A stretch of 64,000 nt of DNA from CAIXSC01 sp046349915 (lineage in GTDB: Bacteria; Planctomycetota; Planctomycetia; Pirellulales; Pirellulaceae), in assembly GCA_046349915.1 (NCBI GenBank), contig JAXMBL010000005.1, positions 558,001 to 622,000 on the forward strand. The letters run 5' to 3'. The position numbers were made by a program, and so were the translations under genes. Of the stretch, positions 36,890-44,628 are shown in pieces. The notes under the pieces are model-generated. The model made no database searches, had not been told where the DNA came from, and worked only from the letters and a program-made list of their open reading frames with translations. Within the stretch, counting starts at the first letter, position 1, and each line of letters opens with the position of its first letter.

Positions 36890-37199
36890 CGCCAACAAGG
36901 CGATCGGGATAGGGGCCGGCTTGCGCCGGGCCCCTCCCACAACACCTAGCATGCGGGTCCGCTCTAGGCGTTTCGAAACTTGGGAGCAAGCTGGCTCCAG
37001 AGAGTGGACAGACTGACCAAGCCGTCTTGGTGGAGATACTCGTTGCTGAGCGTGCTTTGTACGCTGTGGCAATGAGCCATAAACCAAGCGCCTCGTGTGC
37101 TAGAACCGAACGGAACGGCGTCTTCCTGGGGAAGTCCTAGGGACAAGGGGTTTCGTATGCGGGTGAGCGGTTTACGCCGGGTTACCTTGGTCGTTCGCC
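36890..37199 (+). other. attC-like site 13 interrupted by ~270 bp
   Basis: The left end CGCCAACAAGGCG (36890-36902) and the right end CGCCGGGTTACCTTGGTC plus GTTCGCC (37175-37199) are those of a typical site here. Between them, instead of ~50 bp, lie ~270 bp that begin with GGGGCCGGCTTGCGCC. No gene in the insert is supported. Confidence 0.65.
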
Positions 37200-37236
37200 A
37201 ACCTATCTGCAACTTAAATCGAATTGGAGCGATTGC

Positions 37237-37512
37237 ATGGAAACACCTCCCAATCTACTCTTGGCCGATCGCAACAGTCCAGCAAATCAATGGCTACGCG
37301 AGAACCCTCTGGTTCTAGCAGCTGGCATGTGTGTTCTTGGCTTAGTTTTGCTTTACTTTGGCGTGGTAGGATTAAGATCCGGAACCACGAAGGACAAATT
37401 CGGAAACGAGCTAATAGGCGGGATGGCTACGCTTAGCTCAGTAATCAGGGTCGTCGCAGGGATCGGCCTGATTTGTATGGCCGGTTATCTTTCTATCTTT
37501 GGAGCATGGTAG
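37237..37512 (+). CDS. Small two-helix membrane protein, cassette gene
   Basis: 91 residues; GGAG lies seven bases before the ATG. Two hydrophobic helices (LVLAAGMCVLGLVLLYFGVV at ~26-45 and VIRVVAGIGLICMAGYLSIF at ~68-88) are joined by a polar loop that includes GTTKDKFGNELIGG. It is the last clear gene of the plus-strand array. R1 copy C follows within 20 bp where an attC would be expected. Function unknown. Confidence 0.65.
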   Translation: METPPNLLLADRNSPANQWLRENPLVLAAGMCVLGLVLLYFGVVGLRSGTTKDKFGNELIGGMATLSSVIRVVAGIGLICMAGYLSIFGAW

Positions 37513-37529
37513 CCACATCGCCGTCGGAA

Positions 37530-37960
37530 AAACGATGAGGGCTTAAATTGTGCGGCGGCGGAACGAGACGACGTGGGCGCACGATGACGCGTGTGGAGTC
37601 GTGAGGGGTAGCGGGCGAGAAGCCTAGCCACCATCGAGCCCCTTGTTCAAGAAGAGCGTGGCGGATCAAGGGGCGTCTCTTTACCGATGCCGCTTGGAGC
37701 AACGACGACGCGAGGAAGGGCCGGCCGAGTGTTGCTTCCTCGTTTTGTTCGTTGTTGGTGCTATCAACTTCTGGGATAAATCATTGCTCGTTTCGGGCGT
37801 TGGCGTGCGACGGCGCAGACCTTCCTCGGTCGAGCGACACGGTCTCTTTCGCACGCTCGTTTGATCGTAGGCTGACAACGAGCAGCCAGCCGTCGCTGGT
37901 CAGGTCCCCGTGTTACCAGTGACCAGTGACCAGTGACAAATGACCAATGACCAACGTTCG
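37530..37960 (+). repeat. Dispersed repeat R1, copy C
   Basis: Inverted relative to copies A and B in the window, but in the same direction relative to the preceding gene. The proximal end has TTAAATTGTGCGGCGGCG; the centre has CCTTCCTCGGTCGAGCGAC; the distal end is an AATGACC/AGTGACC heptamer run. Similarity to the flank of copy B continues through 38060-38190. Confidence 0.75.
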
Positions 37961-38223
37961 CCATTGAGTTGCGGCATTCGCGGGGCAACGTCTATGCCGC
38001 TTTGCTGGAGGCAAAGGCAACAGTCGTGGAATCCCAGCTGAGAGGGGGAGCGAGGCAGGGAACCGGTGGTGTCGCTTCGCTCAACCACCGGCTAATGGCT
38101 AGCAAGCCTCCGGCTTGCAGGACTTCGCCTTCTCTCTTCGAGTCGCGCGGCCATGCAAAACTGGCAACCTCGAAGAGAGAACCTTAGGATAATTCCCGTC
38201 GAGCAGCGACTTACTTGATCCCT

Positions 38224-38272
38224 TGCATGCACGGGAGCGGCGGTCGCCAGCGGATTTTGAAATCAACATCAA
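38224..38272 (+). other. Truncated attC-like left half (14)
   Basis: GCACGGGAGCGGCGGTCGCC, then ATTTTGAAATCAACATC, match the left arm and loop of sites 9 and 10. The right arm and box are missing. Confidence 0.4.
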
Positions 38273-38288
38273 CTCCCACTACCCTGTG

Positions 38289-39068
38289 ATGCGACGTCGA
38301 ACGAAGGCGGAGAGATTACGGCACTTGGCGGGACCGCCTCCGCGGGTCATAATCACTCCCTCGCCGGGTCTAACGGTGCATATGGGTATAGTAGCAACAG
38401 CACAGATGGTCCTCGGCTTTGGACTCGGATACCTCATTGCGACCGTCGCCGAGTCGATTTTTCACCGTCATATCGGCCACGCCTCGCCCAGGACAATTCG
38501 GTTCTGGCGGCGTCACCGATGGTTCTTCGCGCCGTTCTTGCGTGCATACTTCTCGCACCGCATCGTTCACCACACATGGACGTACCAGGCCGATTTTGTC
38601 ACTCAATTCCGGGACGAGGCGGAAAAGGGAGCCGTGGAGCAGCGAACGCCAGCCGACTACAGGGCTTACATCCACAAGCACGACTATGGAACCACCCTCC
38701 GCGGGTTCAGTGTGGTGCGGTTCGTGTTGCCAACGGCCCCGGCCATCCCAGCGGTGTGGCTGCTATTCGGCCCCTGGGTCGCACTCGGCAGCATGGCGCC
38801 CATTCTCGTGGTCTACCCACTCATGTCCCGGTGGTTTCACCCGTTGTTTCACCTGCCGCACGAGGTTGCGGTTCGGCGCTCGTCAGCCGTGACTCGCTGG
38901 CTGTTGGGAACCAAGTACATGACGGCGTCGCGGCGAAACCACTTCATCCATCACCGTCATCCGAGTTATAACTACAATCTGCTTCTGGGTGGCGACTGGC
39001 TCTTAGGGCGTTACCGGTCGGCCTCCGAAGAGGAACGGGACGAGATGCGACAGATAGGCATTCCATGA
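38289..39068 (+). CDS. Histidine-box membrane protein (fatty acid hydroxylase/sterol desaturase-like)
   Basis: The start is set at the ATG 38289 because earlier in-frame codons lie in the attC remnant; 259 residues. Several hydrophobic stretches (e.g. AQMVLGFGLGYLIATVAESI, LPTAPAIPAVWLLFGPWVAL) surround histidine clusters: HRHIGH (~58), SHRIVHH (~90), HPLFHLPHE (~191) and NHFIHHRHP (~222). This spacing is that of membrane di-iron hydroxylases/desaturases, so it probably hydroxylates or desaturates a lipid or similar small hydrophobic substrate. The substrate is not predictable. Its last codon overlaps the next start (ATGA). Confidence 0.8.
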   Translation: MRRRTKAERLRHLAGPPPRVIITPSPGLTVHMGIVATAQMVLGFGLGYLIATVAESIFHRHIGHASPRTIRFWRRHRWFFAPFLRAYFSHRIVHHTWTYQADFVTQFRDEAEKGAVEQRTPADYRAYIHKHDYGTTLRGFSVVRFVLPTAPAIPAVWLLFGPWVALGSMAPILVVYPLMSRWFHPLFHLPHEVAVRRSSAVTRWLLGTKYMTASRRNHFIHHRHPSYNYNLLLGGDWLLGRYRSASEEERDEMRQIGIP

Positions 39069-39832
39069 TGGGTGCGACATCAAGTCCGTCGTACTGTCGC
39101 CCAAACAATGGTTGGGCTCGGCTCCTTTTGGAGCATAAAGCCGACCCGAACGCAATGTTTCTCACCCTGTCATCGACACCAAGGAATTGTCTTGAGTATC
39201 TGGAGAACAAAGGGCTCGCAAAAACACCGCTTTACAAACTACTACTGAAGTACGGCGCAGAGCTGCCGACATACATTAAGATGGTTGAGAAGTACCCGGA
39301 GAAGGCTACATATATCTCCGAGGCTGTCGTTTCCGCAGAGCGATTTGATGACGGTATTCAGCTAACAGCACATCTGATTGCTAAGAGCCCGACTTCAAAA
39401 CTGTACTACCTGCGCGGAGTTGCGTACGACATGACCAACAACTCCGATGCTGCGTTCGCCGACTTCACTGCTGCTATCGCTCTCGATTCGGGGAACTTCC
39501 AGGCGCTCTATAGTCGGGCCCTCGTGCTGCGCAAGCTTGGACGATGGAAGGAATCGGTCGCGGATCTCGAAGCCGCTATCAAGGTAAACCCATCCGACTG
39601 CATTTCGCTCAATGCCTTGGCTCGCGCTCTTCTGCAAGCCGAGCAGGCTGCGACATTCAACCCAAGACGGGCCGTCATGCTGGCTAACGACGCATGCGAA
39701 TTCTCCGATTGGGAAGACGCGAAGTGTATCGCGACTCTGGCCGAGGCGTATCGCGAGACAGGGAACGCTCGCAAGGCCAAAGAAATGGAGAAAAAGGCTT
39801 CAAATCTTCGAAAACTGCAGAAGTCTCTGTAA
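39065..39832 (+). CDS. Tetratricopeptide-repeat protein with ankyrin-like N-terminus
   Basis: 255 residues, translationally coupled to the hydroxylase-like gene by a 4-base overlap. Residues ~15-35 (ARLLLEHKADPNAM) and ~58-70 (LYKLLLKYGAEL) read like ends of ankyrin repeats. From ~100 on there are TPR-type helices: SKLYYLRGVAYDMTNNSDAA, FQALYSRALVLRKLGRWKES and AKCIATLAEAYRETGNARKA. It ends in a Lys-rich helix. A protein-protein interaction role is likely. The ankyrin part looks truncated, as if the gene began further upstream in an ancestor. R1 copy D follows about 40 bp after the stop. Confidence 0.8.
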   Translation: MMGATSSPSYCRPNNGWARLLLEHKADPNAMFLTLSSTPRNCLEYLENKGLAKTPLYKLLLKYGAELPTYIKMVEKYPEKATYISEAVVSAERFDDGIQLTAHLIAKSPTSKLYYLRGVAYDMTNNSDAAFADFTAAIALDSGNFQALYSRALVLRKLGRWKESVADLEAAIKVNPSDCISLNALARALLQAEQAATFNPRRAVMLANDACEFSDWEDAKCIATLAEAYRETGNARKAKEMEKKASNLRKLQKSL

Positions 39833-39869
39833 CCTGCGAGTTTCGTGTATCGTGGATCAATCATCTTCG

Positions 39870-40062
39870 CGAACTTGCCGAACACAAGTTCGCCGCGGGT
39901 GCTGGCGTACGACCGCGCGGACCTTCCTCGGTCGAGCGACGTTGATTCTTGAGCGCGCACGTATGATCGGATTCCGACAACGTGCAGCCACACGTCGCTG
40001 GTCAGACCTATCGTGTTTGCAATGACCAATGACCAATGACCAGTGACCAATGACTTCCCGCC
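39870..40062 (+). repeat. Dispersed repeat R1, copy D (partial)
   Basis: Only the distal half is present: CCTTCCTCGGTCGAGCGAC, CGTCGCTGGTCAGACC and the AATGACC heptamer run at about 40019-40055 (five units). The proximal inverted pair is absent. Confidence 0.7.
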
Positions 40063-40110
40063 CTTTCCCCCTTCCCTTCCCCAGAACTTGACTGACAAGC
40101 GAATCTTGAC

Positions 40111-41100
40111 CTAGCGAATCTTAACCTTTCGCTGCTTGGCACTATCATCATGCATGTCACCGTAGATCTTGACCAGTTCGATGCCGCCTGGCCAATCCAC
40201 CGCCGAGATCCAAGGTGAAACGATCTCCGCCAAGCGATCGGCATTAGGTGTCACGAGTGCGATCCGCAGCGCCCCGCGTGTCTCGTCGAGTGCGCCCACG
40301 GTCCCCACGAAGTCCTCGATGGTCTTATTGTGTTCGACCGCGAGGTACTCAGCGAGATCCGCGGCGATTTCCTCGACGGCGTCGCTCTCCCGTTCGGACG
40401 CCTGCTTCTTCGCCACTTGCAATCTAATTGTCAGGGTATTCGCCTTGAGGTGCGCCGTCTCCGCTTTAATCCGTTTCCATTGCTGCTTTCTTAGCGTTAC
40501 CCAGTCCTCGTCAGGGGCCAGGGGCCAAACCTTGTAGAAGAACATGCCCCGCAGGCCGGCCGATTCCGCCCGCCGCTTAAACTCATCTGTCACATACACG
40601 GCTGGCGGATACTCCCTGAGGCGGAACACCGCATGCTCGGCGAGTTTCACTTCACCGAACTCAAATCGATCGATCCTGAAAGCCGTTTCCTTCTCGCCCT
40701 CTCCCGGCTCTCCGAAGAACGCTTTGGTTCTCGACAGATCCAAGGCGGTCGACTTGGTCAAAATGTTGTAGGCGAAATAGGCTCCGACTTTCGCTTCCAC
40801 ACGCAAGAGTTCGCCGTTTGGCTCGAGCAACTCGCGCAACGCTTCTACAGCCCTTGAACTGAAAAACGAGACCAGGATTCCGTCCGCGGGGTAGTCGTTG
40901 TAGCTCGACACAGGACCACGAGCCTGCTTGACCGTCCACACCTGAGAGAAGCGATTAGGCGTCCAACTCAACTTCCCTACATCGACTCCCGCGAAGTCTT
41001 CAAAAAGGAACTCGTTTCCGAACAGTGAAGGCTGCAAACCAAAACTCAGACGACCATACAGCGGATGGTCTTGCCCGGGCATCAAACTAAACACTTCCAT
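40111..41100 (-). CDS. Imm11/DUF1629-like protein
   Basis: A 329-residue soluble protein. The first ~190 residues fit the immunity MXAN-0049 (Imm11, DUF1629) pattern: a segment ending in ADGILVSFFSSRAVEALREL, then a stretch with ELLRVEAKVGAYFAYNILT, then FRIDRFEFGEVKLAEHAVFR and a C-terminal YVTDEFKRRAESAGLRGMFF. The last ~130 residues are helical and charged, with no assignment. Family members are immunity proteins against polymorphic toxins, but no toxin gene is next to it. It is opposite in direction to the cassette array. The hairpin at 41134-41170 lies in its upstream region. Confidence 0.65.
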   Translation of the reverse strand: MEVFSLMPGQDHPLYGRLSFGLQPSLFGNEFLFEDFAGVDVGKLSWTPNRFSQVWTVKQARGPVSSYNDYPADGILVSFFSSRAVEALRELLEPNGELLRVEAKVGAYFAYNILTKSTALDLSRTKAFFGEPGEGEKETAFRIDRFEFGEVKLAEHAVFRLREYPPAVYVTDEFKRRAESAGLRGMFFYKVWPLAPDEDWVTLRKQQWKRIKAETAHLKANTLTIRLQVAKKQASERESDAVEEIAADLAEYLAVEHNKTIEDFVGTVGALDETRGALRIALVTPNADRLAEIVSPWISAVDWPGGIELVKIYGDMHDDSAKQRKVKIR

Positions 41101-41749
41101 TAGAGGTGATTTCTATTGATGAACTGACTGGTGCATTGCCCGGACTCGGGAACTCGATTGCCGGGCAATGTACCAGGCAAAATGGTCAGGTCACGGAATT
41201 CGAGTGTTAGGTAGCGGGCGTATCCGCCTTCCGGCACTTGTACATGATCGCTAAGTGGTTCTTCATCAGTTCGCATTGGCTACATTGGTTACTATACTGC
41301 GGACGGTTTTGTACTGCCTGTTCCGTCGGCATTCTGAGGTAAGCAGACATGCGATTTAGAAAACCTTGATAATGGCGACTGGTGTTGGGTGGGTCACGGT
41401 TGCTCATTCCCCTCACCCCGTCCCTCTCCCCAAGCATGCTTGGGGAGAGGGCGATACGACCTTCTTGGTGTGACGTTGATCGGCAACATCTCGACCACCG
41501 CGTTTGCCGTGTGGTCGGACCTCTTGCTCGCGATCTATTGTTTCTCCTGGTTGTCTTGTATCATGGTTCTCGTTGGCTAGCTCCTCCGTCCTGAAAGCAA
41601 GTACGCGGTAGAGTACGAGCAGATGAAGGCCAAGGCGAGGAGTATTCTCGCAAAGACGGCATGACGGGGTTGATTCACGATCACGCGGATACCAAATCCA
41701 TCAGCGATGACGCTCAACACTTTTTCAGAAACCTAAAAGGATCGACCAC
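41101..41749. other. Intergenic region with two strong inverted repeats
   Basis: CATTGCCCGG (41134) pairs with CCGGGCAATG (41161). A perfect 30-bp palindrome, CCCTCTCCCCAAGCA plus its mirror, lies at 41422-41451. Short open frames here (e.g. 41389-41580, with a hydrophobic tail) are not supported enough to call. Confidence 0.6.
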
Positions 41750-42040
41750 GTGAAGGACCCAGCCCAGGAGACGATCGAAGGACTCGCCAAACGCAGTGAC
41801 GGTACGGTCACGCGCATCACTGTGGCATTCGCCCTTGGGGGCGCTTTGATGGATATTGGCGCTCACGTGATTTCAGCGACGTTGATGAAGGGAGTAGGTA
41901 TCTCCATGCTTTGGGGGCTGTGGATACCGCTGTGCTTTCTCACGATTCCACCGATACACTATTTGTGTCGTCACATTCAGAATCTTCAAAATCGAATTGC
42001 TGCACTTGAGTCGCAATTGGGAGACCGACACGCTTCGTGA
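41750..42040 (+). CDS. Small membrane protein with C-terminal coiled coil
   Basis: 96 residues from a GTG preceded by AAAGGATC. An amphipathic N-terminus is followed by two hydrophobic segments (ITVAFALGGALMDIGAHVIS, then ISMLWGLWIPLCFLTIPPIH). The C-terminal helix (HIQNLQNRIAALESQLGD) has coiled-coil heptads. It could be a small inner-membrane scaffold; function unknown. Confidence 0.6.
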   Translation: MKDPAQETIEGLAKRSDGTVTRITVAFALGGALMDIGAHVISATLMKGVGISMLWGLWIPLCFLTIPPIHYLCRHIQNLQNRIAALESQLGDRHAS

Positions 42041-42134
42041 CTTGCTGGCGCTGCCATCGAGGGAGCTGCATTGCGAGGATGCACTTCGTACTCCAGTCCT
42101 ACTCAATGAGACAGAACTCTGAAAACTATTTGCA

Positions 42135-42195
42135 AGTGACCGGTAGGTCTGGCACAATCCCATTGGGAGGGGACGCTATGGAGCGGCACTCGCCC
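42135..42195 (+). repeat. Copy of the 65-bp cassette block outside the array
   Basis: GTGACCGGTAGGTCTGGCAC, then AATCCCATTGGGAGGGGACG and TATGGAGCGGCACTCGCCC, match the 3' block of cassettes gamma (32600-32690, 33160-33240). It lies 35 bp before the next gene. The phrase TTGCA...AATCCC could be a promoter or a ribosome-binding leader. Confidence 0.5.
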
Positions 42196-42229
42196 ATTTC
42201 CACCTCGCAACTCGGGCAAGAGGTCTAGA

Positions 42230-42856
42230 ATGAGATGTCATGGCTACGCCCAACTGCTGGTTATGTGCACGCTCACGACTTTCGCTGCTGAGTTGTTCGC
42301 CCAGAACCCAACGCCCGCCGCGATTGCTCGCCAGCGTTTCAACCAGGTATCGGTCAAGGTGATTATGCCGGTCACCGAAACCACTCCGAAGCAAGAGGGA
42401 CCCGCAATCGAGTCCTGGGTTTCGGAGCAACTGAAGGCGTTAGGCGAGCCCGAGTGTTTCGCGGTTACGGACTGGGTGACAATTTGCGACGGGTTGCTTT
42501 CGGATGATGACGTCACCAATCACGTCTGGAATGGTCATCTTGTCGGCGAAGCAGCGGGTCGTTTCTGTCCTGTTTGCGGCGACCTTCCTGAACGCAAAGA
42601 TGGCCGTGTGTCGGTTCTCGCTACTGGCTTTGATCCAGGCGGGGTACACGCGGCGAGGATAACACTGGTGGATGAACCAGGCACTCGAGCGGTAACGCCG
42701 GTGCTGCCGTACTCTGCCGGCGGAAAGAGACAGGCGAATTCGGGTGGGAAGCCGCTGGCCTATATCGCCGTTCTGATTGGGCCGCCGCCTCGAAAGCGAG
42801 TCGCGTCACACGGAGCAGAATCGACGACTTCGCGATCAGCTACTCAAGACCGGTGA
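42230..42856 (+). CDS. Secreted hypothetical protein
   Basis: 208 residues with a signal peptide (YAQLLVMCTLTTFAAELFAQ). The mature part shows no family that I know. A CPVCGDLPERKDGR segment (~125-138) could hold a small metal site together with an upstream Cys. The C-terminus is basic and low in complexity. The start ATG is the first after the 65-bp block; AAGAGG lies 6 bases upstream. Confidence 0.6.
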   Translation: MRCHGYAQLLVMCTLTTFAAELFAQNPTPAAIARQRFNQVSVKVIMPVTETTPKQEGPAIESWVSEQLKALGEPECFAVTDWVTICDGLLSDDDVTNHVWNGHLVGEAAGRFCPVCGDLPERKDGRVSVLATGFDPGGVHAARITLVDEPGTRAVTPVLPYSAGGKRQANSGGKPLAYIAVLIGPPPRKRVASHGAESTTSRSATQDR

Positions 42857-42912
42857 CGACGCTGGCGCTGCGGAAGACTTGAACAGAACGATAGATTCCA
42901 GAAGACGAGAAC

Positions 42913-43248
42913 TTGGTTGAATTCTATTCGCGGAGAAACACCTACCCCACGGTCTGCGCAATGCTTGGATTAACGCGTGGTGGCAACATACTCTCACTGG
43001 CTTGGACTGGAAAGTAAGATACTCCAGGTGGTTGGACCATCGAAGATGCCGCGGGAGAGCTCTTGAAATACGGAGCAACCGAAGCGATCTTGTGTGACGA
43101 AGGAGCGGGTGTAATGCAACGAGGCGTGGACATGTACGCAGAATTCGAAATCGCCAACAAGAGAGAACATATTCGTGCGGTATTGATCTTTGCCGAGAAG
43201 GATCAGCCATCGGCTATCCGTACGCCGGAGGAACCGTCGGGCGCCTGA
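42913..43248 (+). pseudogene. Remnant of a phosphodiester glycosidase (NAGPA/DUF2233)-like gene
   Basis: One frame gives YPTVCAMLGLTRGGNILSLA, then WTGK, a TAA at 43015-43017, and continues DTPGGWTIEDAAGELLKYGA, TEAILCDEGAGVMQRG and REHIRAVLIFAEK. The order 'G-x-T-x-x-G-x-L-x-L', 'GWTxEDAA', 'GATEAI-x-x-D-x-G' is that of the C-terminal part of phosphodiester glycosidases, where the last is usually the LDGG motif. The N-terminal two thirds are gone and one nonsense codon lies inside. Not expressed as an enzyme, in my reading. Confidence 0.6.
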
Positions 43249-43326
43249 ATAATTGTGAAATCCCGCCAACTCCGCGCGCTTAGTTTGGGTTCAACAGGTC
43301 CATACACACAACAGCGAGTAGTCAAC

Positions 43327-44394
43327 ATGTATACCACTCGAGACCGGCTAAGACCTTTGATCCTTGTTGTAGTATCGCTTGCGTTCTGGATGCCAGATTT
43401 AGCGTCCGCCCAGTCTGACAAGGAGGCTGCGATCGACAACTGCCTTGGTTTGGTCCGCATGTGCCAACTGAAAGATGGCGCGTTTCGCATGAAGGCGGAC
43501 GGGAATCCTGTCTGGATACGACCGTATTTCGGCAACTATGCAGCGATTGCACTCCTTTCAGGAAAGAAGGCTGCTGATCGTGCGCGAGTAGAGGCTTGGT
43601 TGAATTGGTACGCAAAGGCCCAGCTTGCTGATGGAAGCATTAACGACTGGGAAGGCGGACTTGACCAAGGTTACATGGACAATGGACAACGAGATTCCGT
43701 CGACTCGTACGCCTCAACGTACCTTGTGGCGGTGGAACGATATCAGCGAGTCGCAAGGAAGCTGCCGAAGAGCATTTCGGAGGCTGCCAAACGGTCATTT
43801 GATGCTCTTCTGTCTGTCTATGACGACGGGCTCACCTGGGACAAACAAGAACGACGAATGAAGTATCTTCAGGACAACGTCGAAACCTATGGGGGTTTTG
43901 TGGCAGCCGAACGATTGTTTGCCGCCCTGGGAGATCAGGCAACAGAGAAAGCGGCAAAGGAGAAGAAGGAAGCAGTCGCCGCCAAGCTGATGACGTATTT
44001 CCGTACGCCTGAGTCTCTTTTCGCCTACGTGCTGCATGACAATGGAACTTACCAGGTCCATGAGAGCAATGCTAACCAGCGACTTGCCGCCACTGGCATG
44101 GCGAATCTCGTTGGCTTGGCTTGGATCTCTTCGCGTAATCCGAACCCGTGGAGTTACGTCAACAGGGAATTTGCGCCTGATGGCGGCAATGCACCACAAG
44201 CGCCGGTTGAACGCTGGTATTTGGCCTCGCTTCACGCCGGTACTAAAGAAGAAGTAGGGTCGTGGCGGCAACGAACCATAGCCGAGGCACGGTCGTTTCG
44301 TGTCAATAGTGTTTACGTTCATCGGCCGGCGATCACGGCCTTATCCCTGATTGAGGGCACGGACTGGCTGCCTCGACTTGAGAATGACGGATAA
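43327..44394 (+). CDS. Secreted six-hairpin-type protein
   Basis: 355 residues from an ATG at 43327 with a signal peptide (PLILVVVSLAFWMPDLASAQ). The mature protein is helical with repeated aromatic and Gly motifs (WIRPYFGNYAAIALLSGKKA, WLNWYAKAQLADGSINDWEG, DSVDSYASTYLVAVERY). This matches alpha/alpha-toroid folds (six-hairpin glycosidase-like superfamily), as in the toroid of the giant exoprotein at 12462-18776. A GSINDWEGG loop and several acidic residues could form a catalytic cleft. It is probably periplasmic or secreted and acts on carbohydrate; no specific family is assigned. Confidence 0.75.
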   Translation: MYTTRDRLRPLILVVVSLAFWMPDLASAQSDKEAAIDNCLGLVRMCQLKDGAFRMKADGNPVWIRPYFGNYAAIALLSGKKAADRARVEAWLNWYAKAQLADGSINDWEGGLDQGYMDNGQRDSVDSYASTYLVAVERYQRVARKLPKSISEAAKRSFDALLSVYDDGLTWDKQERRMKYLQDNVETYGGFVAAERLFAALGDQATEKAAKEKKEAVAAKLMTYFRTPESLFAYVLHDNGTYQVHESNANQRLAATGMANLVGLAWISSRNPNPWSYVNREFAPDGGNAPQAPVERWYLASLHAGTKEEVGSWRQRTIAEARSFRVNSVYVHRPAITALSLIEGTDWLPRLENDG

Positions 44395-44628
44395 CTCCCG
44401 CTCAATTTGGCGGACGATCCGAGCGGCAAGACTGATATTGACCGACAGAAGTCGGTAGGCCAGCGCCTCTCGCGTTGCGGCTTACTTGAGCCGAATGGTA
44501 GGATGGCGGCTTGGGCCGCGAGCGTTCTGCAGTCAATTCTGGCTGGCCGCGGCTCGGCTAACCGCGGCGTTCGGTCGCTCGCACAGCCGTCCAGCCATCG
44601 ATTTTCCAACCACAAGAAGAAACACACC

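Larger units (their letters stand above)
28975..37199 (+). mobile_element. Integron cassette array without integrase (CALIN)
   Basis: About 13 attC-like sites on the plus strand, spaced 450-900 bp, all with the R''-L''-loop-L'-R' plan and a GTT-type right box. Right arms are strongly alike (CGCCGCCGGGTTACC or GGCGGCGGCCCGGTTACC type), as in chromosomal integrons. Single-gene cassettes alternate with gene-less ones. No tyrosine recombinase of the IntI type is encoded anywhere in the window. Cassette genes all point in the plus direction. Confidence 0.88.

Noticed and set aside
36964..37212. 82-codon minus frame in the attC insert
   Set aside because: No start signal or recognisable family, and it extends into the attC right arm.
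41389..41580. 63-codon frame with a hydrophobic tail
   Set aside because: Its first third is the 30-bp palindrome repeat; no ribosome binding site. Left as possible but unsupported.
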